DNA from: Quadrisphaera sp. RL12-1S
GTDB lineage: Bacteria; Actinomycetota; Actinomycetes; Actinomycetales; Quadrisphaeraceae
NCBI RefSeq assembly: GCF_014270065.1
Contig: NZ_JACNME010000020.1
Span: 1-57,224, forward strand
DNA length: 57,224 bases
Direction of reading: 5' to 3'
Part shown: positions 1-7,900 of the stretch, in pieces
How the letters are laid out: every line of letters starts with the position of its first letter
How positions within the stretch are numbered: position 1 is the stretch's first letter
Position numbers and translations under genes: made by a program
The notes under the pieces: generated by a model
Database searches by the model: none
Told to the model about the DNA's origin: nothing
What the model saw: the letters and a program-made list of their open reading frames with translations, nothing else

Positions 1-64
1 CGAGCAGCGTCCACAGTTCGTCGCTGATCGAGTCCATGGCGGGGGAAGGCGCCTTGGACGGCAT
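1..64 (-). CDS. Transposase N-terminus, cut by the window edge
   Basis: The minus strand from 64 opens with ATG and reads 21 codons to the edge (MPSKAPSPAMDSISDELWTL). An acidic start of the type SDELW is typical of IS5-family transposases, which begin with a helix of the form SDELWELIEPLLP. An internal Met at residue 10 is an alternative start. Only the N-terminus is visible, so neither the catalytic residues nor the integrity of the gene can be judged. It lies head to head with the IS3 remnant that follows, so this end of the window is an insertion-sequence cluster. Confidence 0.45.
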   Translation of the reverse strand, partial: MPSKAPSPAMDSISDELWTLL

Positions 65-125
65 GCCTCAGCAGGTTGCTCCGAGCCCCACAAGATCGCT
101 ACCGGACATCTGCAACGTCTTCTAA

Positions 126-599
126 GCCGAGGTCGATGAAGGTCTACGTCCGGGCACCACCACCGACGAAGCGCAACGGATCGCCAAGCTCGAGCTGAAG
201 CTGGGGCTGTGGACTCAGGCGCACGCCGGCCGCGATGTCGCCGGCGTCGTGGCGCGCTCGGACAAGGGCGCCCAGTACGTCGCGATTCGCTACATCCAGC
301 GCCTGACCGAGGCCAGCGCCGACGCGTCGGTCGGGTCCACCGGCGACTCGTATGACAACGCCCTGGCTGAGGCGTTCAACTCGCTGTTCAAGGCCGAGCT
401 GGTCCGTCACCGGGGCCCGTGGAAGGGAACCGACGACCTGGAGATCGCGGTGGCGGAGTACGTCGACTGCGTCAACCAGCGACGTCTACACGGCGAACTG
501 GGCCTGGTCCCGCCGGTGAAGTTCGAGGCCAATTACTACGCCAGCACCGCTGGCATCCGCGTTCCGGCTACCGTCGAGGCGTTAGTTTCGAGTCTCTGA
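126..599 (+). pseudogene. IS3-family transposase, internally deleted OrfA/OrfB remnant
   Basis: Read in one frame from 126 (just after a TAA at 123-125), the sequence first resembles the end of an IS3 OrfA helix-turn-helix (motif RPGTTTDEAQRIAKLE, about residues 10-25). It then jumps directly into the C-terminal part of the OrfB integrase core. The second catalytic Asp (SDKGAQY) and the Glu helix (DNALAEAFNS) are present, followed by the usual RRLHGELGLVPPV motif. The first catalytic Asp and about 200 residues between the two parts are missing, so the enzyme cannot be active. The join is in frame, so this is a deletion derivative and not a simple truncation. A translation start could be GTG 249, but the remnant clearly extends upstream. 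It ends with a short palindrome (592-606) overlapping the stop codon. Confidence 0.75.
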
Positions 600-941
600 C
601 AGAGACAGACCGTAGCCCGGCGGCGTCAGCGACTGGCCGCCGTACCCGGCGTGGGACTGCACCAGCCCTATGGGGTCGGCAGCCCGGGCTGGCCGGGCTG
701 CTGCTGGCCGGAAACGGCCGGCGGGCGGTCGAAGGCGTCGTCGTTGCTCATGTGCTCCGACTCGCACGCCGCGACCTACACGGCCGACGGCTCCTCCCCC
801 ACGGTAGAGCTCAGGTGGCGCGCAGCGGCCCGCGCTGAGCCGCTCGTCGTCACCCTCCGTCACCTCCGCCGGGGGACGGGCGATGCGCCAGCGGCAGGGA
901 GCGTCATCGCTCCACCTCGAGCCGTCGGGCAGGGTGGCGCC
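600..941. other. Gene-free stretch after the IS remnant
   Basis: I see no convincing gene in these 340 bases. Long frames cross them on both strands, but none has a protein-like composition or a recognisable motif. The segment probably consists of flanking debris of the IS element plus the leader of the gene that starts at 942. Confidence 0.4.
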
Positions 942-1580
942 GTGCCTGCGAAGCGCTCCCACCGCCCGGCTCCGAGGCGCCGCCGCACCGCGCCGGTGCG
1001 CCCTTCCTCGCTGGTCACCCCGCTGGAGAAGTTCACGTCCTTGCACGACGAGGTGCAGACCTGGCTGGTCGAGACGGCACCTGACCTGGGCGCCGACGAG
1101 CTGCAGTCGATCCACCGGGACATGGCCCTCACCGTCAGGCTGGCCCAGGAGGCCGCGGGGCTGACCCGCCTCGGTGCGTGGACCATCGAGCACGTCCAGG
1201 CCCTGGTCGCGGCGGCCTCCCACGTGGAGGGGCGGCTCATCGAGGACGCCGGTGGCGCTGGCGCCGCCGGCGTCGACCCCGCGGTCGCTGACCTCACCGA
1301 GCGCGTCGTCGCCGCGCTGGGCCCGCTCGCGGCGTTCCTCGTGAGCACCGACCGCTGGAGCGGCAGACAGGAAGACCTCGACGACGTGCACGCCCTGCTC
1401 GACCACCTCTCCCCCGCGACCGCGCAGGCACGGGCGCTCGCCGAGGTGCTCGACCGCCCCGACGACCCCGCCGCGCAGGCCGCCGAGGCCGCAGCGCTCA
1501 CGGAACGGCCTGCATCGTGGGTGGAGGAAGTCCTCACCCGAGCGCTCGACGAGATCAGGATCCCCCCCCCGTTCCGTTAG
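942..1580 (+). CDS. Unrecognised helical, acidic protein
   Basis: I do not recognise this family. The 212-residue product has a basic N-terminal tail (residues 1-20, rich in Arg and Pro) followed by an acidic, alanine-rich, apparently all-helical body; a typical piece is TPLEKFTSLHDEVQTWLVE near residues 25-45. There is no signal peptide or membrane segment. GTG 942 was chosen because the weakly purine-rich AGGGTGG precedes it and protein-like sequence starts there; GTG 996 is an alternative. It converges with the minus-strand locus that ends at 1599, leaving only 18 bases between the stops. A run of ten C just before the stop (about 1560-1569) is a potential frameshift or sequencing-error site, so the exact C-terminus is uncertain. 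Confidence 0.5.
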   Translation: MPAKRSHRPAPRRRRTAPVRPSSLVTPLEKFTSLHDEVQTWLVETAPDLGADELQSIHRDMALTVRLAQEAAGLTRLGAWTIEHVQALVAAASHVEGRLIEDAGGAGAAGVDPAVADLTERVVAALGPLAAFLVSTDRWSGRQEDLDDVHALLDHLSPATAQARALAEVLDRPDDPAAQAAEAAALTERPASWVEEVLTRALDEIRIPPPFR

Positions 1581-1598
1581 CACGGAACCGGGCTGTAC

Positions 1599-2105
1599 TC
1601 ATGGCTGTCGCGCCTCCGTCGTGTCGCTGCCGCCCGCGGTGCTGCGGGGTTCGCTGGTCAGGTCCGCCGAGGCCACAACGCGGCGCAGCCCGTCAACGAC
1701 ATCGGCGGGGGCTCCCCCACCGACGGTGCCGACGCAAGTGAGGGTGGTCCCGCCATCTCGGGGCACCAGCAGCCGGTAGACGGTGACCTGCGCGCCGCCC
1801 TCAGCACCTCGATGGGCCACCTCGAGCACCTGCTCCTCGCGACCGTCTGCGGTGTCCCGACGCCCCTCGAACGCCGTGGTCGCCTCCAGCAGGCCCGCAG
1901 CCCCCAGGCGCAGCGCGTCCCAGGCGGCATCTGCCGAGTCGGCGGTGTCGAGCGCCACCTGCACGCTCGGGGCCATGACGCCGTCTGCCGGCTCCGGGCC
2001 GACCACGAGGAGCACGAAGCCGGAGGCCTGCAGCTCCCCCCACGTCGGCGGGACGTCGGCGGTGACCACCAGCGGCGTCCCCGTGATCATGCGGGTGAGT
2101 CTCAT
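1599..2105 (-). CDS. LpqN/Mog1-like protein, possible type VII secretion accessory factor
   Basis: The 168-residue product is soluble, with an alpha/beta pattern: a strand-rich first half (GFVLLVVGPEPADGVMAPSV), a central helix (DAAWDALRLGAAGLL) and a strand pair ending in a helical DVVDGLRRVVASADL segment. This layout resembles the Mog1p/PsbP-like fold of LpqN-type proteins, which in mycobacteria are linked to ESX loci. The match is by pattern and context, not by a diagnostic motif. ATG 2105 overlaps the stop of the WXG100-like gene upstream by four bases (ATGA), so the two are translationally coupled. A role as chaperone or immunity partner of that protein is an inference. It is the last gene of the long minus-strand locus. 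Confidence 0.45.
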   Translation of the reverse strand: MRLTRMITGTPLVVTADVPPTWGELQASGFVLLVVGPEPADGVMAPSVQVALDTADSADAAWDALRLGAAGLLEATTAFEGRRDTADGREEQVLEVAHRGAEGGAQVTVYRLLVPRDGGTTLTCVGTVGGGAPADVVDGLRRVVASADLTSEPRSTAGGSDTTEARQP

Positions 2106-3265
2106 CGGATCCCCTTCCAGAAACGTGCTGCGCCCTCGGCGACGTCGTCGGCGAGCTCGGTCGGATCCACGCTGACGTCGACAGCGCCACCAGCGCCCAG
2201 CCCGATCGCCGCTCCCACGTTGGCCCTGAACCCGACCTTGTGCGCCGTGAGCGACAGGCCCGCGTCGGCCTGGGCCCCGGCACCAGCGTGCCCCTGCACC
2301 TGGGCGTCCACCGTCAGGGGGCCGAACTTGGTGCCCAGCCCGGCGGTGACCGTGGCCATGACGCCGGCCTCGGCCTTGGCGTTGAGGTCGGCCCCCTTCG
2401 GTCCCACCTGCACCTTCCCGCCGGCGTCGGCGTAGGCCTTGAGCTCACCGGCCACCCGGGCGTGGGCGTTGACCGCGTCGGTGCCGACACGACCGGCGGC
2501 GGACGCGCTCACGGCCGCTACCACCCCGACGCCTGCGGCGGCCGCGAGACCGTCTGAGGAGAGCTTCGCTGAGGCGTCAGCGGTGACCGAGGCCTCTGCT
2601 AGGGCCGCGGCGTCGTACTGGAACAGGCCGTCGGCCGTGGCTCCGTGGTGAGAGGCCTCGACGTGCCCCTCCACGCCGGTGTGCGCCTCGCCCAGCCCGA
2701 GCTGCGGGCTGAGGTGCACGGCCTCCACCAGGGTGTCGACGTCTCCCTGCCAGTGCAGGAACTCCGACAGCAGGTGCGGATCACGTGCCAGCTCGGTCAG
2801 CAGCGCGCGGGTGGTGTTCGAGGCGCCGTCCAGGCGCTCCAGCACGGTGAAGAGACCCGGGGGGAAGAACCGGTCGGAGTAGGCGAGGTCTGGTCGCTCG
2901 ACAACGCCGCGCAGCAGAGGACCGAGGACCGAACGGCCAGCTGCGCCCAGGAGGAGGCCGTCTCCAAAACCCCCTCCTGCGCCCGTGCTGCCGCCGGAGG
3001 AGCTGGCGCGCTCCTGCTCGTCGGCGTTGCGCCGCAGCGTGCGGGCCGCCTCCTCCAGCAGGCCGACGGCGGATCGGAGCGCCACGAGGTCCGTGCCGTT
3101 GAAGCGGCGCCGGTAGTCGTCGGCGCGCTGCCCGGTCCACGGGGCCGCCGCCAGCGACGCCCGGACCCCCTCCCCCAGGGTCCGGACGCGCTGGGCGCCC
3201 AGGTCCAGCTGGCGGGCGAGGTCGCGCAGCTGCGCGACATCAGCTCCGGTCAGGTTCCCTGCCAC
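2102..3265 (-). CDS. Large WXG100-like protein, candidate type VII secretion substrate or effector
   Basis: The 387-residue product starts with a helical hairpin of WXG100/LXG type. Helix 1 is around residues 5-35, the turn motif is WTGQRADDYRRRF near residues 43-55, and a second helix contains LLEEAARTLRRNADEQ. A flexible Ser/Gly linker near residues 90-105 leads to a helical middle part and then a long Ala/Gly-rich C-terminal half (about residues 215-370) of alternating short segments, as in the pre-toxin regions of polymorphic toxins. No known toxin motif is visible at the C-terminus. GTG 3265 follows a good GGGAGGGG site. The gene lies 58 bases behind the small WXG100 gene and overlaps the LpqN-like gene by four bases, as expected for a secreted protein with a partner and a chaperone. 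Confidence 0.6.
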   Translation of the reverse strand: MAGNLTGADVAQLRDLARQLDLGAQRVRTLGEGVRASLAAAPWTGQRADDYRRRFNGTDLVALRSAVGLLEEAARTLRRNADEQERASSSGGSTGAGGGFGDGLLLGAAGRSVLGPLLRGVVERPDLAYSDRFFPPGLFTVLERLDGASNTTRALLTELARDPHLLSEFLHWQGDVDTLVEAVHLSPQLGLGEAHTGVEGHVEASHHGATADGLFQYDAAALAEASVTADASAKLSSDGLAAAAGVGVVAAVSASAAGRVGTDAVNAHARVAGELKAYADAGGKVQVGPKGADLNAKAEAGVMATVTAGLGTKFGPLTVDAQVQGHAGAGAQADAGLSLTAHKVGFRANVGAAIGLGAGGAVDVSVDPTELADDVAEGAARFWKGIR

Positions 3266-3323
3266 GCCCCGCCCCTCCCCTCGTCACGCTGCGCGGTGTT
3301 CTGCGGTGTGCTGGCCGGCCGCC

Positions 3324-3590
3324 TCAGCGGCCCGAGACGTCGCGCTGCTCGCGGGCGTTGCGGGAGGCGGCCTGGCTGGCCTGGTTCAGGCCGTCGACCA
3401 CGCGCTGCAGCGCGGTGCGGTGGGTGCCGTTCCACTCGTTGAGGAACTGCTGCTGGTCGTTGCCGACCCACTCGGCGCTCTGCAGCAGGCTGGAGAGCTT
3501 GGCGGACAGCTGCTGGATCTGCTGACCGGCGTCGCTCAGCTGACGCGCGACACCCTCGACCTGCTCCACGTTCATGCCGACCATCGCCAT
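3324..3590 (-). CDS. WXG100 (EsxA/CFP-10-like) protein
   Basis: An 88-residue all-helical protein with the signature turn EWVGND at about residues 46-51 between two amphipathic helices. This is the size and layout of secreted WXG100 proteins, which form helical-hairpin dimers and leave the cell through the EccC/EssC ATPase. ATG 3590 is preceded by AAGGAGG at ideal spacing; a Met at residue 3 or 6 is less likely. Its position between the EccC/RDD-FHA genes and the larger WXG100-like gene marks this stretch as a type VII secretion module. The C-terminal tail (ASRNAREQRDVSGR) has no obvious YxxxD/E export signal, so export may depend on the larger partner. Confidence 0.85.
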   Translation of the reverse strand: MAMVGMNVEQVEGVARQLSDAGQQIQQLSAKLSSLLQSAEWVGNDQQQFLNEWNGTHRTALQRVVDGLNQASQAASRNAREQRDVSGR

Positions 3591-3738
3591 GGCTGCCTCC
3601 TTCATCAGGCCCCGAGCGCTGTGCCCGGGGGCTCCTCCCCGGCTGTTCCGGGGTGGTGGGTGAACTCCACCGCAGCGGCGCTGCGGCGTCGATGGGGACA
3701 ACTCCCCGCCGTCGAGAAGAGCCCTGCGAGCAGCAGTT

Positions 3739-4974
3739 TCAGGTGCGCTGCACCGTGATGACCACGCCCCCGAGGGAGAGCTGGTCCCCGGTGCGCAGCT
3801 CGGTGCGGTCCTCCGGGACCAGCCGACGGGGCGGCTCGCCGGCCCGGACCAGCTGCGTGCCGTTCGTAGAGCCACGATCGACGGCCCACAGCGCCCCGCC
3901 CTCGGGGCGCAGCAGCAGGTGGGTCTTGGACACGAGCCGGTCTCCGTCGCGGACAGGCACCAGAGCGGCCGCGTCCTCCCCGCCTCGCGGCGCCGGGTCT
4001 CGCCCCAGCAGGGTGGCCTTGTCGACGACGACGGCGGTGCCGTCGGCGAGCACCACCCGCCAGCCTCCGACGGAGGGCGGGGTCGACGGGCGCCGCACGT
4101 AGCGCGTGACGTCCTCGTCGTCATCCTCGGCCTCAGGGGCTGTGGAGGTCGACGCAGCGGCGGCCGCCCCGCCTGCAGCCGGCGCGGACGGCGACGGCGG
4201 CGACGACGGCCCAGGTGGTGCCGGTGGCACCGGTGGCGCGGAGGAGCCGGGCACGCCGGTGATGAGCCCCGTGGTCGGCGGTGGCGGGGCTGGCGCAGGA
4301 GCGGGCGCACGATGCGGAGGTGGCGGCGCGAGCCGCGGGGCCGACGACGACTCGCTCGAAGCTCGCGGCGCGGGCGCCACCGGGGCAGCCGGGCCCGGGG
4401 CGCTGACCGGCACCGGACGGTCCAGCGGCTGGCCGAACGGCCGCGCCTGATCCGGCGCCGCGTCGGATGGGTCCGGCGGGCCGGAGACGGCCCGCTCGTC
4501 GACGACGATGCTGTCGAAGGCCTGGTCGTGCCACATGCGGCCGCCACGGCTGGGATCCCGCGCTACGAGGACGATCATGATGATCGTGGCGATGCCGAAC
4601 GTCAGGCCACCGATGAGCCCGAGGACGAACACCCGGCCGAAGGCCTGTCCCGTCGTGAGGTTCTCCCCGCTGCTGACGCGCGCGACACGCAGTCCCAGCA
4701 GCCTCTTGCCGGGGCTGGCACTGCGCGACTCCATGACGGCCAGGGCCACCGACCACGCCAGGCCGCCGAAGAGGTAGACGAAGATCACGATGACGCTGCC
4801 GGCGCCCGAGACGGCTCCCGCGCCCGCCTGCTCGCCCAGGGCGATCACGAGCAGCCCGAGGAAGAACACCACGAGCACCGCCACCACTCCGATGGCGGTG
4901 TTGATGAGGTAGGCGCCGATGCGGCGGTCCAGCGGGGCGGGAACCGGCTGTGGCGGGTGCAGACCGAACGACAT
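3739..4974 (-). CDS. RDD-family membrane protein with C-terminal FHA domain
   Basis: The 411-residue product has an RDD-type membrane part (about residues 15-150; segments TAIGVVAVLVVFFLGLLVIA, VIVIFVYLFGGLAWSVALAV and FVLGLIGGLTFGIATIIMIV), a ~150-residue Pro/Ala/Ser linker and a C-terminal FHA domain (about residues 310-411). The FHA domain shows GRDP, a SKTHL loop and STNGTQL, the residues that bind phosphothreonine. The FHA domain should face the cytoplasm and read out the Ser/Thr kinase encoded in the same locus. ATG 4974 overlaps the stop of the EccC gene by one base (TGATG). The long linker is the least conserved part. It may recruit phosphorylated EccC or regulate the channel; that role is inferred. 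Confidence 0.8.
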   Translation of the reverse strand: MSFGLHPPQPVPAPLDRRIGAYLINTAIGVVAVLVVFFLGLLVIALGEQAGAGAVSGAGSVIVIFVYLFGGLAWSVALAVMESRSASPGKRLLGLRVARVSSGENLTTGQAFGRVFVLGLIGGLTFGIATIIMIVLVARDPSRGGRMWHDQAFDSIVVDERAVSGPPDPSDAAPDQARPFGQPLDRPVPVSAPGPAAPVAPAPRASSESSSAPRLAPPPPHRAPAPAPAPPPPTTGLITGVPGSSAPPVPPAPPGPSSPPSPSAPAAGGAAAAASTSTAPEAEDDDEDVTRYVRRPSTPPSVGGWRVVLADGTAVVVDKATLLGRDPAPRGGEDAAALVPVRDGDRLVSKTHLLLRPEGGALWAVDRGSTNGTQLVRAGEPPRRLVPEDRTELRTGDQLSLGGVVITVQRT

Positions 4975-7900
4975 CACGACACCTCCGGGAGAGCGACCTG
5001 CACCCGCACGGCAGCGCCGCGGGAGACGAGCAGCCCGCGCCCGGGCGGGAACTCCGCCCGGGCCACGCGGGGGAAGGCGGTGCGGAAGACGGCGTCGCCG
5101 TCCACCTGGTCCGGCTGCAGCACCACGCCGCGCCGCCCGGCGCGCACGGCGGTCAGCAGCGGGCCCCACTGGGTCAGTGCGCTGGTCTCGCCGTCCACCA
5201 GCAGCGTGTGGCCGCCGCGGAGGCAGGCAGCGACGAGGTCCACCAGGGCGGTCTCAGCCAGACCGCCGACGTGCAGCGGAGCGTCCTCGACCACCACGAG
5301 GTGCGGGGCGGGTGCGTTGCCAGGGCGGCCCAGCTCGTCGAGCACTCGGCGGGCGGCCTCGTCCACCGCTTCGGGGCCTACGGCGCGGGAGGTCCACGCG
5401 AGCAGACCGGTCAGCGACGACGGGTCTGCGCTGAGCAGGTGCGTGCGCACCTGCGGGCACCAGCGCTGCACGCTGCGCGCCAGGGAGGCCAGTGCGGTGG
5501 TGCGTCCGCTGGCGGGCGGTCCCGCCACGACGAACACCCCGCGCGGGTCGAAGCCCACGGGCGCGAGCCCGTCGTCCTCCACGCCCAGCACCGGCAGGCC
5601 GCCCACCGCCACGGGCAGGTCGGCCAGCGGCACCCGCTCGGGCAAGCGTCCCACCGGCTCAGCCACCGCACCGGGGCGGCGCGCCACGCTCGTGGCCAAC
5701 GCACGCAGGGCCTCGCTCTGGTGGCGCACGCTGCGCGAGCCCCCGAGAACCGCCACCTGCACCTCGCGCCCGTCCAGTACGCCGCGACCGGGCGGTGAGG
5801 CGGCACCGAGCACGTCCTTGGGCACGTCGACGAGGGCGTAGTCGTCCTCGGAGGCCAGGCGCAGCACCAGGCGGCGCTGCACGGACGAGGCCAGCGCCGG
5901 TGGGATGCCACCGGGTCGGTCGTTGCTCACCGCCAGGTGCACGCCCACCGCCCGCCCGTCGCTGGCCACCTGCAGCAGCGCGGTGAACCACGGCGCGCCG
6001 CGGCCCACCTCGTAGGCCTCGCGGAACGCGCCCAGCCCGTCGAGGAGCACCAGCACGCGCGGTTCCTCGGGGGCTCCGGCCAGCTCGCGGTACTCGGTGA
6101 TGGTGGAGGCGCGCGCTGCCGCGTACCGCCGACCCCGCTCCTCCACCAGGGCGCGCAGGCGCGCCAGGAGGCGCACCACGCGCTCGCCGTCGTCCCCGGA
6201 GACCACCGACCCCACGTGCGGCAGCCCCTCCAGGATCGCCAGGCCACCCCCGGCGAAGTCGAGGGCGTGCACGTGCACCGGCCCGCCGCGCGGGGTGATG
6301 GCCGCCGCCACCGCCAGCGTGCGCAGCGCGGTGCTCTTGCCGGAGCCGCCCGTGCCCAGCACCAACAGGTTGCCCTCGGAGTCGGGGTGGAAGGCCACCG
6401 GCAGCTGCCGCTGGTGGTCGGGGTCGTCGGCCATGCCTAGCACCAGCTCGCGGTCGTGGCGCTGACGCAGGTCCGCCAGGTCGTACCCGTCACCCAGCGG
6501 CTCCAGCCAGGGGCGGCGCGGTGTCGGCAGCTCGGCCAGCTGCGCGGCCGTCTGCAGTGCGCCCACCAGGCGCGTGACATCGGTGGGGCCGTCGTCGTCG
6601 TCAGCGGTCGAGGAGGACGCCGACGGCCAGGGCCGCCCCCCGGCGCCCAGCCCCTCCACCGAGACCTCCGCGGCCGCGGGGCGCCCGCTGCCCGAGCGGC
6701 CACCGGCGTAGGCCGCCTGGAAGGGCGTGAGGCTGGTGGGCCCGCTGCGGGCCAGGGCGCGGCCTGGCACCGACGGGTCGATCTCGGCGGCGGCGGGGTC
6801 GCCCACCACGTCGTCGGAGTCTTCGGCGTCGGCCAGGCGCAGGGCGATCCGCAGCGCCGTGTTGGCCCGCAGGCTGCCGGTGATGACGCCGGCGGGGCGC
6901 TGCGTGGCCAGCACCAGGTGCAAGCCGAGGGAGCGGCCGCGCTGGGCGACGTCGACCACGCCGTCGACGAACTCCGGCACCTCCCCCGCCAGCGCCGCGA
7001 ACTCGTCCACCACGATCACCAGGCTCGTTGGGGTGGCGGGGTCGCCGCTGCGCTCCATGGTCAGCAGGTCCTTGTGACCACCGGCCGCCAGCACGCGCTC
7101 GCGGTGGCGCAGCTCGGCGCGCAGCGACGTCAGCGCCCGCCGCACGAGGTGCGGGGTGAGGTCGGTGACCAGTCCCACCGCGTGCGGCAGCTCGGTGCAC
7201 GCACCGAACGCCGAGCCGCCCTTGTAGTCCACGAAGAGGAACGTCAGCCGCTGCGGGGAGTGCCCCGCGGCCAGGGCCAGCACCCACGACTGGAGGAACT
7301 CGCTCTTGCCCGACCCGGTGGTGCCGCCCACCAGCGCGTGCGGCCCGTGCAGGCGCAGGTCCAGCACGAACGGCTCCAGCGCAGTGAGCCCGACCGCGGC
7401 GCGCAGCCCGTCACCGCGCGCCTCGCCCCACCGCTCGAGCGCGGCCTGCGGGTCGAGCGCGGCCGCACCGCCGAGCAGGTCGAGCAGCGCGGTGGAGCGG
7501 GGCAGGTCGCTGCCGTCATCGATGCGGGCGCCGGAGTCGACCACGGGCGCCAACCGGCGCGCGAAGGCCTCCGCGACCTCCGCCGTCACCGTCTCGCAGG
7601 CCACCGGGTCCACCCGGGTGCCGGTGCGCGGCAGCTGCGCGGAGGCACTGCCGTCAGGGCGCACGGCGACCACCGCCCGGCACGCCGACGGCAGCGCCTC
7701 CACCTCGGCGGCGCACCACAGGACGACGATGCCCACCGCCGACCCGCTCTCGGCCAGCTGCACCAGACGGCTGCGCTCGACAGGCGAGTCGCGGCCGACC
7801 ACGAGCAGCACCGCGGGCAGCGGGCCGTGGTGCTCGTCGGGCTGCTGGACGGACTGCCGAGGACGGGCGGCGCCCGGCTCAGCAGCGCCGGCGCGCAGCT

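Noticed and set aside
582-1583. 333-codon minus-strand frame opposite the 942-1580 gene
   Set aside because: The plus-strand product is the more protein-like (acidic helices). The minus product is Arg/Gly-rich.
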